Shown: positions 42,411 through 50,016, counted from the first letter of the stretch. The stretch is 50,548 nt of DNA from Lachnospiraceae bacterium (GCA_900771955.1 CAAGPW010000106.1:1-50548); one strand, 5' to 3'. The notes: generated by a model from the sequence alone, not told the origin. Program-made: numbers and translations.

Positions 42411-43301
42411 TTATACTGATAATCGGTTTCTCAGATCACAGTCACTCAAACTATAAGTGCGTTTATTCTCCAGCTCCTGTCGACAACAGAAACGCTCTGC
42501 ACTGTCAATGGAATTAAGTCCAAGCGTTCCCTGTAATCTGAAAATATTCATTCCACTGTCATACATTTCTTTTGCCGCAGAGTTACGCAATATCTTAGGT
42601 GTTATATTATAATTTTTCAGGCAATAACGTACTGTCTGTTCCGAAACTGCACGTCCACGCCTGTTAATAAATACTGCATCAGAATCAACTACGTCCACCG
42701 ATGCTGTATCCACATCACTTTGATATGTCTGTAATGCAGTTATGACCTGCTTATTTGTTATGAGAAATTTTCGTTCCCGTTTGCCGTTTCCGTGCATAGA
42801 CACTATAATAAATTCATCAAAAAATTGAATATCGTCTTTTTTCAGGGCACAAAGTTCAGATATTCTCATCCCTGTTGCATAAAGTAACTCCACAATGGCC
42901 ATATTTCGAGATTTTTCCCAATAAAATTTTCCTTCTTTCGGAGTACTATATAGTTCCCGGAAGATTCCAGTTACTTTGTCCGCCGTCAAAGTAACCGGTG
43001 TTTGCAGTTTAACGCGCTGGGATTTTATTACAGGCGTTTCCTGAATATATCCTTTCTCTTTGCAGTACTGAAAAAATATATGAAATGAAACACTCCTGCG
43101 TAACATCGTAGCCGGCTTTAAGCTGCCATTACCTTTTATTATTTTTTGGAGTTCTTCCGATTCAATATCCAGAAGTTCTGTATGTCTCTGGCTTCGATCT
43201 AGAATCTCTAAATCACATCTGTATGCTTTAAGCGTACTCCAGCTCAGTTTTCTTGCTTCGCATTGCTTAAGATATTCATTAATTGCATCGTGAATCGTCA
43301 T
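42411..43301 (-). CDS. Tyrosine recombinase-like protein lacking the catalytic tyrosine
   Basis: A 296-residue protein with a SAM-like N-terminal domain and a XerC/D-like catalytic fold. Arg146 (TGMRISELC), Lys174 (GNGKRERK) and Arg239 are kept. The box-II His is Lys236 (TPKILRN), the second His is Leu262 (LGLNSID) and the nucleophile Tyr position is Phe271 (ERFCC). Strand cleavage is therefore not expected; it may bind DNA at recombination-like or centromere sites. It overlaps the previous gene by 23 bp within the tubulin operon, so a role in segregation or copy control is possible. Confidence 0.8.
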   Translation of the reverse strand: MTIHDAINEYLKQCEARKLSWSTLKAYRCDLEILDRSQRHTELLDIESEELQKIIKGNGSLKPATMLRRSVSFHIFFQYCKEKGYIQETPVIKSQRVKLQTPVTLTADKVTGIFRELYSTPKEGKFYWEKSRNMAIVELLYATGMRISELCALKKDDIQFFDEFIIVSMHGNGKRERKFLITNKQVITALQTYQSDVDTASVDVVDSDAVFINRRGRAVSEQTVRYCLKNYNITPKILRNSAAKEMYDSGMNIFRLQGTLGLNSIDSAERFCCRQELENKRTYSLSDCDLRNRLSV

Positions 43302-43767
43302 GTTTTCTGCCCCTATCTATCCATTTTTTAACCCACTGTATACCTTTTAGCTGCTTTTTGTGGAGCTTTTCAAACCGCCTGTATAAGCAAAGATGTTCCC
43401 GCGTAAGATTATCGTAATCCTGATATATCTTGATCTGATCCTCTTCCAGGCGCCTGTGATTCTGAATCGCCTGCTCGTATCGTATCTGGAGTTTATTCAG
43501 ACTGTTTGCATAAAAATCCACTAAGTTATCATTTGCATGCTTCTGCTCCGACAGCATCTGACAATATTTACAGACCAGACTTATGGTATGTCTCACATCT
43601 GCATCTGATATCTCTGAGCCATTCCCTGATTCCTCATACATTTGTATAAGGGATTCAATAGACTGCACCTCTGCTGGATCCTCAGAATTACCTATCAGCT
43701 TATAAAAAATGTCTATAAGCAGAGAATGGTCCCTGTCTGATAAAAAGGCCCTACTTTGTTCCGACAT
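43279..43767 (-). CDS. Coiled-coil protein of the tubulin operon
   Basis: A 162-residue hydrophilic protein: a helical N-terminus with acidic stretches and a coiled coil at about 85-140 (LNKLQIRYEQAIQNHRRLEE), then a basic end (WVKKWIDRGRKHDDSR). It lies 25 bp past the TubZ-like gene and overlaps the degenerate recombinase gene, so it probably works with them. A TubY-like third component is an analogy only. No family recognised. Confidence 0.6.
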   Translation of the reverse strand: MSEQSRAFLSDRDHSLLIDIFYKLIGNSEDPAEVQSIESLIQMYEESGNGSEISDADVRHTISLVCKYCQMLSEQKHANDNLVDFYANSLNKLQIRYEQAIQNHRRLEEDQIKIYQDYDNLTREHLCLYRRFEKLHKKQLKGIQWVKKWIDRGRKHDDSRCN

Positions 43768-43792
43768 CCTAAAATTTCCCCGCTTTCTACAA

Positions 43793-44845
43793 TTACAAAT
43801 ACTTGTTTAAAATATCTCTTTTAGACAAATGTCTGCGTTCCTCTCTGGAACCGGATCCGGAAGGTACCTCTCTGTGTTTCGGCTGTAACTCATTCAGAAA
43901 GTTGATGTCCTTTTGCATTGCCGTCTCCTGTGTAGCTTCCAGATTTTTTCGGATGGTATCTTTGTTTTCAGCTACTTTGTTGTACATCTCCTCCAGACGC
44001 GTCTTAGGATAAGTCATACCGCAGACACAGCAGATCGACTCTTCTCCGCTGTATGCCCGAAAGGTATCTACCGGGGTTCCCACCGCTTTCTCCAGATCTT
44101 CCATGCTTACATTTCCGGTCAGAGCTGCCGTTATATACTTCACTGTCCGGTCTGCTTCCGCAGGAGCATACTCATTGTCTGTCAGTGCCTGTATCACCTG
44201 TGAGCTATCTACTCCCTGCGCATGTACAATCATAGCCATGCCATGTGCTTTTAACGTCTCCTCGATCTCCGCTCTGTCAATATTTCCGCGGAGACTCTTA
44301 TATTTCTCCGGGATCTCCAGAAAACTGTTGAAATCATCTGCAAACTGCTCATTCAGGTTTATTTTATCCCCTCTGTTGTTATCCAGGATAAAGCAGGCTG
44401 CCGTCCCTTGGATCTGCGTCAGTTCAGTGAAACACTCATAAGAGTTGATGTGGGCTTTTACACTTTCTGCAGGTGACGGAAGGATTGTGACTGCTCCTAC
44501 CTCCCGGCCATCATCAAGCAGTAAATCTATCAACATAGGTCCTGCTCCGGATCCCGTGCCTCCTCCACTAGCAAAGATCACAAAAAGAAGCCTGTCCTGT
44601 AATTTTGCCTCAATTTCTGCAGCTATGTTATCAAAATCCTCTACGATAAGATGTTTTGCCTTATGCCGGTCTTTATTGCAGCCTTCTCCATTGGATACAT
44701 GATACCGGAACTTTGCATTTTCCAGTGTCTCCAGATCCTCTCTGGACGTATTAATATATAGTACTGTGTAACCCATACTCTCAAAAAGCTGACCGATATT
44801 TCCTCCGGCCTGTCCTACCGCTATAAATGCAATCTTATCCTTCAT
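43793..44845 (-). CDS. Tubulin/FtsZ-superfamily GTPase (TubZ-like)
   Basis: A 350-residue protein with the N-terminal nucleotide-binding loop VGQAGGNIGQLFE (10-22) and the tubulin signature GGGTGSG (94-100). A GTP-contacting DNNRGDKINLNEQ segment lies at 155-167, followed by a candidate T7 region near ADDF (169-172). FtsZ of the host is normally beside ftsA or in the dcw cluster; this copy sits in a mobile element behind a winged-helix gene and iterons. This is the arrangement of plasmid TubRZ (type III) partition systems, in which TubZ filaments move plasmid DNA by treadmilling. The C-terminus is basic (SGSREERRHLSKRDILNKYL), unlike the FtsZ tail. GGAG before the ATG. Confidence 0.85.
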   Translation of the reverse strand: MKDKIAFIAVGQAGGNIGQLFESMGYTVLYINTSREDLETLENAKFRYHVSNGEGCNKDRHKAKHLIVEDFDNIAAEIEAKLQDRLLFVIFASGGGTGSGAGPMLIDLLLDDGREVGAVTILPSPAESVKAHINSYECFTELTQIQGTAACFILDNNRGDKINLNEQFADDFNSFLEIPEKYKSLRGNIDRAEIEETLKAHGMAMIVHAQGVDSSQVIQALTDNEYAPAEADRTVKYITAALTGNVSMEDLEKAVGTPVDTFRAYSGEESICCVCGMTYPKTRLEEMYNKVAENKDTIRKNLEATQETAMQKDINFLNELQPKHREVPSGSGSREERRHLSKRDILNKYL

Positions 44846-44863
44846 CCGTATAATCTCCTATCT

Positions 44864-45139
44864 TTATTTCTTATTCTGCTCCAGGAATTCCTTTCCGTCA
44901 TCCGTGATATAAAAAGTGTTGGCTTTTCCATCCTTCATACCTTTTTTCACGTATCCCTGATTTTCATAATCCCGAAGTTTTTTAAATAATGTATTTTCTC
45001 TTACATCTAAATCTTCTGTCTGCATGATCTCCTTTAATGACATAGCTGCCATACGGTTATCCGCATTATTTGCCAAAAGTACAGACAGCACCAAAAATCC
45101 CAATCGGTTCACACTCTCACCGTCTCTTTCTTCCTGCAT
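44864..45139 (-). CDS. Winged-helix DNA-binding protein (TubR-like)
   Basis: A 91-residue protein with a winged helix fold: AAMSLKEIMQTEDL, NTLFKKLRDYENQGYVKKGM, and a wing ANTFYITDDGKEFL. It is the first gene of the TubZ-like operon, 18 bp upstream, and seven 10-bp iterons begin directly before its start. TubR proteins bind such iterons (tubC) and link DNA to TubZ. The first ATG has no RBS; a GTG at 45112 is another option. The pairing with TubZ is inferred from context. Confidence 0.72.
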   Translation of the reverse strand: MQEERDGESVNRLGFLVLSVLLANNADNRMAAMSLKEIMQTEDLDVRENTLFKKLRDYENQGYVKKGMKDGKANTFYITDDGKEFLEQNKK

Positions 45140-45140
45140 C

Positions 45141-45210
45141 TCTGATATAGTCTGATTATCTCTGATTTACTCAGATTATCTCTGATATTCTCTGCTATAT
45201 TGTGATATAT
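45141..45210. repeat. Iteron array 1, 7 x 10 bp (candidate tubC centromere)
   Basis: Seven direct repeats in exact 10-bp register: TCTGATATAG, TCTGATTATC, TCTGATTTAC, TCAGATTATC, TCTGATATTC, TCTGCTATAT, TGTGATATAT. The 10-bp period places each on the same helical face. It abuts the TubR-like gene start, as tubC does. Confidence 0.88.
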
Positions 45211-45242
45211 CCGAATGCTGTTATCTATTACATGCCCCTAAG

Positions 45243-45671
45243 TTATTTTTTGAGCATATCTTCCATCGCATCGTCCGTCATCTGCGCATACTGATAAAGA
45301 TCATATAATGGTGCATAATTGTATTTTCCAAAGGCACGAAATCTGTATTTGCCTACTTTTTTTAATACACCATTTCTTTCCAAGCATTTTACATCCTGAT
45401 GAGTGATGTTAAAGGCACTCTGATATACCTGGCTGCTGACGCCTATTCCAAATAGATCAGCAAACTGCTTATATTCAAAGCCGTTGTTGCAAAGAAGATC
45501 AAACAGCTCTTCTTTTTTCATTTTTTCGTTACATTCAATACCCGCAGAGCTGCATAATGAAATAAGCTGTTCTTTAAAAGCAACGCTCTGAGTGCCGGCA
45601 TTTTTGCATACTTCCTTTTTCACATACTCCTCGACAGATAATTCTTTATCAAAATAATTGATATTTCTCAT
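45243..45671 (-). CDS. Hypothetical protein behind iteron array 2
   Basis: 142 residues from the ATG at 45671, where GAGGG lies 8 bp upstream; an ATG at 45677 is too close to the RBS. The sequence is alpha-helical with a SAP-like stretch (EKMKKEELFDLLCNNGF) and a possible winged helix (TYHQD-like, NITHQDVKCLERNGVLKKVG). Iteron array 2 begins 11-17 bp upstream, so the TubR-like protein may control it. It could be a further DNA-binding part of the segregation system. Confidence 0.58.
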   Translation of the reverse strand: MRNINYFDKELSVEEYVKKEVCKNAGTQSVAFKEQLISLCSSAGIECNEKMKKEELFDLLCNNGFEYKQFADLFGIGVSSQVYQSAFNITHQDVKCLERNGVLKKVGKYRFRAFGKYNYAPLYDLYQYAQMTDDAMEDMLKK

Positions 45672-45687
45672 TTTCATCGCCCTCTTT

Positions 45688-45747
45688 TCTGATCTTCTCT
45701 GCTATATTCTGATATACTTGGATACTATCTGATATAATTCCGATAAT
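45688..45747. repeat. Iteron array 2, 6 x 10 bp
   Basis: TCTGATCTTC, TCTGCTATAT, TCTGATATAC, TTGGATACTA, TCTGATATAA, TTCCGATAAT in exact 10-bp register, the same consensus as array 1. It overlaps the last ~15 codons of the YdjM-like gene and lies just upstream of the 142-residue gene. Confidence 0.8.
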
Positions 45748-46283
45748 CCAAGATAACCAATGCCAAAGTACATGACCAATCTCCACAGCTTGTCCATAAT
45801 TCCTCCGGTGCGGAAATTGCATACCCGGATCCTTGCAACACTGAACGGTATCAGCAGCGGAACTCCACCGGAAAGCATATCCAGAATCAAATGGCTGAGA
45901 TTACCTGCAATCATCCCTATCAGAAAAGCCTTCTCTATTCCGTTTGTATTGCCGATAACCGGCAGTGCCAACAGCATTGCTGCAGGAACCAGCAGAGAAT
46001 GAAGCAGTCCCCGGTGTCCTGTCATGGAACGGACATTCTCTCTCAGTTTCCGCGGCAGAATGCCGGAAAGCAGCCGGATTCCTCTCTGACAGCCATGGAC
46101 TATCAGCTCCACTACAGGCAGTCTGCTACCGATCTGGCTGTGGACATTGTCGATATCCGGGAGCAGCCCTCCCAGAACCGATCCGGTGGTCATTGCCAGC
46201 GTCATAGCGCCGGGGCATCCTGTATAGTGACTTATGACAAGTCCGGCAAAGAATCCTGTTGCACTATGCGTTTTCCCCGTCAT
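45702..46283 (-). CDS. YdjM/DUF457-like membrane-bound metal-dependent hydrolase
   Basis: About 193 residues from the ATG at 46283 (GAAAGG 7 bp upstream); an upstream in-frame start would lie in the zinc-finger gene. Motifs: TGKTHSATG at the start, GGLLPDIDNVHS, TGHRGLLHSLLV and SHLILDMLSGGVPLL, with membrane helices between. The His/Asp set fits the family. Members are of unknown substrate, often SOS-linked in enterobacteria. It overlaps the preceding gene as ATGA. The C-terminal codons are made of iteron repeats. Confidence 0.82.
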   Translation of the reverse strand: MTGKTHSATGFFAGLVISHYTGCPGAMTLAMTTGSVLGGLLPDIDNVHSQIGSRLPVVELIVHGCQRGIRLLSGILPRKLRENVRSMTGHRGLLHSLLVPAAMLLALPVIGNTNGIEKAFLIGMIAGNLSHLILDMLSGGVPLLIPFSVARIRVCNFRTGGIMDKLWRLVMYFGIGYLGLSELYQIVSKYIRI

Positions 46284-46483
46284 GCTTCTGCCTTTCCTTC
46301 GGTTATCTTTTGCATCTCCCGAAAACAATGATACGAACAATAATATATTTTCCGCCGCTTTTGGCGGACACTATACACCCAGTTGGTCCTGCCTCCGCCC
46401 CTGGTCTGATAAGGCACTGCAAAAATCTCGTGACATACCGGGCAGCGATATATTTTGCTTACTCCACCGCATCGTTTATACAT
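46280..46483 (-). CDS. Small zinc-finger-like protein
   Basis: 67 residues from the ATG at 46483 (AAGGTG 7 bp upstream; a GTG lies 9 bp further out). Cys pairs CPVCHEIF and YYCSYHCF frame a basic stretch, indicating a zinc ribbon. Coupled to the YdjM-like gene by an ATGA overlap. Likely nucleic-acid binding; no family name. Confidence 0.65.
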   Translation of the reverse strand: MYKRCGGVSKIYRCPVCHEIFAVPYQTRGGGRTNWVYSVRQKRRKIYYCSYHCFREMQKITEGKAEA

Positions 46484-46580
46484 TTTTAACACCTTAACCT
46501 CTTGACAAGTACTTTGAAATCCTATATTGTAACGTTTAACAGGATGCGGAGTAATTTATATACTTCGCATGTCTACTCAG

Positions 46581-46626
46581 ACACAGTGCTTCGGTTCTCC
46601 AGCCTTTATAGCACTGTGTTTTTTTA
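46581..46626 (+). terminator. Terminator-like hairpin pointing to the plus strand
   Basis: ACACAGTGCT/AGCACTGTGT arms with a 19-nt loop and TTTTTTTAT on the plus strand; it overlaps the stop codon of the minus-strand gene at 46624. A plus-strand transcript that it would end has not been identified. Confidence 0.55.
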
Positions 46627-47034
46627 TCCACAAAATTCCGGGTAGCGCAGCCTGACTGCCTGCCAAAAATAAGGGGCATATCCGCAGCAAAATATCTCTT
46701 CCACTGCGTAACTTCTACATTCATCCAGCCTCTCCTCCTCGTCCTCATAATCATCGACACTGGCTATACCGTTGGTATACAGATTGAATGCCAGTCTGAT
46801 TGCACGCTTGCTTCCCGAGGTCTGCCATCCCTCCTGCAGAGCTTCCGTCCGGATCAGCCCGGCTTTCAGATCATATACATTCTCGAAATGCTCCCGGACA
46901 GTCCGGTCGATTCCCAGGCAGTAGATCAATGCCATATGGTAAATATCAAGTTCTCTGCACTTTAGTAAATTTCTGCAGAAAAAGTCCTTATGCTCCTTAT
47001 TCATGAATTTGATTCCTGCACATAGTTCTTCCAT
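46624..47034 (-). CDS. DUF6075-like protein
   Basis: About 136 residues from the ATG at 47034, preceded by AAGGAGAGG; a longer frame to 47112 overlaps the upstream HTH gene. The sequence IKFMNKEHKDFFCRNL, GIDRTVREHFENVYD, EGWQTSGSKRAIRLAFNLY and APYFWQAVRLRYPEF matches a family common on Firmicute phages and conjugative elements (DUF6075), function unknown. Confidence 0.75.
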   Translation of the reverse strand: MEELCAGIKFMNKEHKDFFCRNLLKCRELDIYHMALIYCLGIDRTVREHFENVYDLKAGLIRTEALQEGWQTSGSKRAIRLAFNLYTNGIASVDDYEDEEERLDECRSYAVEEIFCCGYAPYFWQAVRLRYPEFCG

Positions 47035-47108
47035 TCGGTATCCTCTCCTTTTTATGTAGTATTTTTTAGTACCTTTCCTTGCAACACATACACGGCGCGA
47101 ATTTCGGT

Positions 47109-47402
47109 TCACAACAGTTTTTGCTGCAAGAGCTTCGCAAGCATTTCCTCCGGCAAATCTCCACCAGCTAGTTCACCGACCGGCGCACCTATAATCTCCG
47201 CCAGATCCCACAGATCTCTCAGCCGCATTGATCCCGGATCCTCGATCCGGTTCATAAGTGTCCTTACCTGTACATTCTGCTTTGCAGCGATCTTGTCTTC
47301 GGACACTTTGCTCAGTTCTATGTGCCGCTTGATTCCCGCCCTGGCTCTGGATGCGTAATTCTTTCTGGCCGTTTCTGTTCTCAGAAGGTTGGATTTTGGC
47401 AT
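47109..47402 (-). CDS. HTH (XRE-like) regulator, 97 residues
   Basis: Helix-turn-helix core at about 33-75 (SEDKIAAKQNVQVRTLMNRI, LWDLAEIIGAPVGELAGG), basic N-terminus. GGAGAGGAAG before the ATG. Adjacent to another XRE gene and to the divergent control region, so likely part of the element's regulation circuit. Confidence 0.72.
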   Translation of the reverse strand: MPKSNLLRTETARKNYASRARAGIKRHIELSKVSEDKIAAKQNVQVRTLMNRIEDPGSMRLRDLWDLAEIIGAPVGELAGGDLPEEMLAKLLQQKLL

Positions 47403-47521
47403 CTTCTCACTTCCTCTCCAGTTTAAATATAGCCCTAGCTAATTGCTACTTTGGTGTCCTTATAGTCACAATCTAATAGGTTATACAGTCTGTCGTTTCC
47501 ACCCCTACAAAATTCATTACC

Positions 47522-47737
47522 TTAACGCACCAGTAACTTTTTTGCTTTATCGGGTTTAAATTGTTCTAATGGAACACCAAGTGCATCACATATCCGCATA
47601 TACTCATTAGCCTCAATTTTTCTATTGTCATTCAATATCATATTAAGGATAGGTGACGGAATTCCTGTCTTTTCTGATAAATAGGATTGTTTTATTCCAT
47701 TCTCTATCAGATATTTTTTTATATCGCTACCTTTCAA
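47522..47737 (-). CDS. XRE-family regulator, 71 residues (Cro-like)
   Basis: A single HTH_3 domain: IKQSYLSEKTGIPSPILNMI, ICDALGVPLEQF. The start is TTG, with GGAGG 9 bp upstream. It is read from the strong promoter at 47780-47808, opposite the 47891 repressor gene. This pair resembles the CI/Cro arrangement of phages and ICEs. Confidence 0.82.
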   Translation of the reverse strand: MKGSDIKKYLIENGIKQSYLSEKTGIPSPILNMILNDNRKIEANEYMRICDALGVPLEQFKPDKAKKLLVR

Positions 47738-47779
47738 TCTGTTTTCCTCCTTTCAAAAACAGCTTTCCTGTTTTTCTTA

Positions 47780-47808
47780 ACTATAAAACAGCACTTCTGA
47801 TTTGTCAA
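47780..47808 (-). promoter_or_regulatory. Strong leftward promoter of the element
   Basis: TTGACA (47803-47808), 17-bp spacer, TATAGT (47780-47785) on the minus strand: the best sigma-A match in the element. It drives the Cro-like gene and possibly genes beyond. Confidence 0.85.
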
Positions 47809-47815
47809 CATATTT

Positions 47816-47830
47816 TTCAGATATTCTGAA
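47816..47830. promoter_or_regulatory. Putative operator in the divergent control region
   Basis: TTCAGA-TAT-TCTGAA palindrome, 8 bp upstream of the leftward -35 box. A similar half-site (CTTCTGA) lies within the leftward promoter spacer. Likely bound by one of the XRE proteins. Confidence 0.6.
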
Positions 47831-47838
47831 TTTTATAT

Positions 47839-47868
47839 TGTATTTTCAAAATTTCTGTGCTACTATTG
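47839..47868 (+). promoter_or_regulatory. Rightward promoter of the XRE repressor gene
   Basis: TTGTAT, 17-bp spacer, TACTAT on the plus strand, ending about 24 bp before the start codon. Confidence 0.55.
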
Positions 47869-47890
47869 CCTTATAAACAAGGAGGCAATC

Positions 47891-48391
47891 ATGGGAGACG
47901 ACACAATTAAAAAAAATATTTCTAAAAACATTGCAAAATATAGGGAATCCGCCGGTCTCAGTCAAAAGGAATTGGCCAATAAGCTCGGTGTTGTTCCCTC
48001 CAGAATTTCTAATTGGGAAACTGGAGCGAACTGTCCTACAATAGATATTCTTTTTGAAGTATGCGAAGTGTTAGGAGTCTCCATTAATGATATATATGGC
48101 GTGTATCCTGATTCAAAGTTTGTATTAAAATATGGTGAACAAGACTTGCTAAAAAAATACCGTACTCTGGATTCGCATGGAAAAAAGATAGTCGATTTTG
48201 TACTTACGGAAGAAGCCGATCGCTGCTCCTGTGAATCTACCTGTACTCTCAGTGTTGAAGAACAGTGTGCGGCGGTTGCCAGAGATATTCGAAAGTATAT
48301 TGGTCAGATTGATGTGCATGATCCTGATGCCGGTCGGAAGTTGGAAGCTCTTATTCGCGGCGATCATCCGGAGAGTAAACAGATAGGGTAA
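47891..48391 (+). CDS. XRE-family repressor, 166 residues
   Basis: N-terminal HTH_3 domain (AGLSQKELANKLGVVPSRIS, SNWETGANCPTIDILFEVCE) followed by a C-terminal part with CSCESTCTLSVEE. No Ser/Lys LexA-type peptidase motif is seen, so induction may use another signal, for example an ImmA-like protease, which is not present in the window. AAGGAGG before the ATG. Divergent from the Cro-like gene; expected master repressor of the element. Confidence 0.85.
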   Translation: MGDDTIKKNISKNIAKYRESAGLSQKELANKLGVVPSRISNWETGANCPTIDILFEVCEVLGVSINDIYGVYPDSKFVLKYGEQDLLKKYRTLDSHGKKIVDFVLTEEADRCSCESTCTLSVEEQCAAVARDIRKYIGQIDVHDPDAGRKLEALIRGDHPESKQIG

Positions 48392-48762
48392 CACCCTTCC
48401 CGGCAAGGTATTGGCTAGATTAAAATGGTCACTTTTGTTGTTCCGTGATGATCTAAGTTAATAATTACTATATGTTCAGGTACTAAATAAATAGCATATA
48501 CGTCTGGATACGGTAGATACAAATATATCTTCGTCATCATAAACACCCCTCGCTCCCTGCCGGAGGAGGGTGCCGCACTATTTTAGCAAAAAATGTTTTC
48601 ATTTTGGATATAAAAACAGCCCCAGTGTTGGAGCACCGGAGCTGATCCGATCTTACCGGGAAACCCGAATAAAATCACCCTAGACAAGTGCATTTTATCA
48701 TTTTCCCGGGGATTTTGCAAGTCACCGGGCATTTTTATGCCCATTTTTAGGAGGATGATACT
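48392..48762. other. 371-bp spacer between repressor and integrase
   Basis: No gene seen. It holds a terminator-like hairpin on the minus strand (48612-48644), GC-rich inverted bits near 48548-48570 and 48700-48735, and the integrase RBS. An attenuator for the integrase is possible. Confidence 0.4.
48612..48644 (-). terminator. Hairpin facing leftward upstream of the integrase
   Basis: CAGCTCCGGTG/CACTGGGGCTG on the minus strand with loop CTCCAA, followed by TTTTTATA. The stem has mismatches or wobbles. Confidence 0.5.
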
Positions 48763-50013
48763 ATGGCAACAGCTTACAAATTGCCGAGTGGAACATGGTG
48801 TATCAAGCCATACAGCCATTCAGAGCCGATGTACAATGCGGACGGTTCCCCCGTCCTGCAGAAAAACGGTAAGCAGAAAATGAAACGAATCTATAAGACG
48901 ATTACCGGCGCTACCAAAAAAGAGGTGGATTTTGAAGCAGCGCAGTTCATGTTGCAGAAGGAAGAAGAGCTTGCGAATCAGCCGAAGCAAAAGAAAGCGG
49001 ACTATACTCTCCTGCCTCTCACAGAACTGATAGATAAATATATCGAGTCCCGGCTGGTACTGAACAGGTCTCTTACTACCATCCAAGACTACTGGTGCAT
49101 CCAGCGGAACGGTTTTCAGGATCTGATGCAGATTTGTGTTAAAGATATGGACAAGGAGCTCCTGCAGGAATCCGTCAATATGGAGTCTCAGCGTCCATGT
49201 AAACGTAAGAAGGGCGTGACGCTCTCTCCCAAACGTCTACAGAACGAATGGAGTTTGCTTGCATCAGTAATCCGTAAATATACAAGTTCTTTAGATGATG
49301 TTCTGCGGAACATTGAGCTTCCAGAGGTTCCCGAACGTGTGCCCGATCTGATTCCGGCAGAAGTTCTGCTCCCGGCCATTAAAGATACTGAGTTGGAATT
49401 GCCTGTATTGCTGGCCGCATGGCTCAGCTTTTCCATGTCGGAGATCCGTGGCCTCACAAAATCAAAATCAATCTCCGGAGATCACATCCGCATTGCAGAG
49501 GTCGTGGTGGTTGTAGGTGGTAAAGATCACCGCAAAGAAATTGCAAAAAACAAATACCGTAACCGTACTCACAGGATCCCGCCTTATATCAAGTCCCTGA
49601 TCGATAAAGTTCCCGGGGACAGGCTCGTTACCCTGACCGAGGCCCAGATCTATCACAGGTGGATCAAGTTTCAGGACGAGCACCGGTTTAAGCATATGAC
49701 CTTTCATGATCTCCGCCATCTGAACGCATCTGTCATGGCCGCTCTGCGTATCCCGGACAAATATGCTCAGGAACGCGGAGGCTGGAAGTCTGACAAGATC
49801 ATGAAAAAAGTATATACCCAGACCTTCTCCGAGGTCCGTGTTGCTGTAGATGATAAGATCGACGGATATTTTGACAATATTGCAAATCCCATTATGGAAA
49901 AAATGCCGTGGGAAAAGTATAGAGCCTGGCTCACCCTTTTTGGGAAGGAAGATAACAAGAAAAGCCAAAAAGAATTTATGAAGTTTATTGAGGAACAAAA
50001 AATTGCTACATAA
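48763..50013 (+). CDS. int: Tyrosine integrase of the element
   Basis: A 416-residue integrase with an N-terminal arm-binding domain (about 1-60), a SAM-like core domain (about 85-175) and a catalytic domain. Seen: HDLRH (His315, Arg318), Trp341 in GGWKSDK and Tyr351 in KKVYTQ. The first Arg of the usual GxRxxE box is not obvious: the segment reads SFSMSEIRGL, with Ser224 three residues before the Glu. The stop codon is about 150 bp from attR, the usual place for an element integrase. AGGAGG precedes the ATG. Integration into tRNA-Gly is inferred from the att repeat. Confidence 0.92.
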   Translation: MATAYKLPSGTWCIKPYSHSEPMYNADGSPVLQKNGKQKMKRIYKTITGATKKEVDFEAAQFMLQKEEELANQPKQKKADYTLLPLTELIDKYIESRLVLNRSLTTIQDYWCIQRNGFQDLMQICVKDMDKELLQESVNMESQRPCKRKKGVTLSPKRLQNEWSLLASVIRKYTSSLDDVLRNIELPEVPERVPDLIPAEVLLPAIKDTELELPVLLAAWLSFSMSEIRGLTKSKSISGDHIRIAEVVVVVGGKDHRKEIAKNKYRNRTHRIPPYIKSLIDKVPGDRLVTLTEAQIYHRWIKFQDEHRFKHMTFHDLRHLNASVMAALRIPDKYAQERGGWKSDKIMKKVYTQTFSEVRVAVDDKIDGYFDNIANPIMEKMPWEKYRAWLTLFGKEDNKKSQKEFMKFIEEQKIAT

Positions 50014-50016
50014 CCG

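Noticed and set aside
44053..44441. Plus-strand frames opposite the TubZ-like gene
   Set aside because: Several overlapping shadows without RBS or protein features.
45141..45747. CRISPR or satellite explanation for the 10-bp repeats
   Set aside because: The units are contiguous 10-mers without spacers and abut regulator starts, as expected of protein-binding iterons.
46624..46632. TTATCCACA DnaA-box match at the end of the DUF6075-like gene
   Set aside because: It falls in coding sequence, is isolated, and is explained by the CGA-type codon run at the stop; no other origin features around it.
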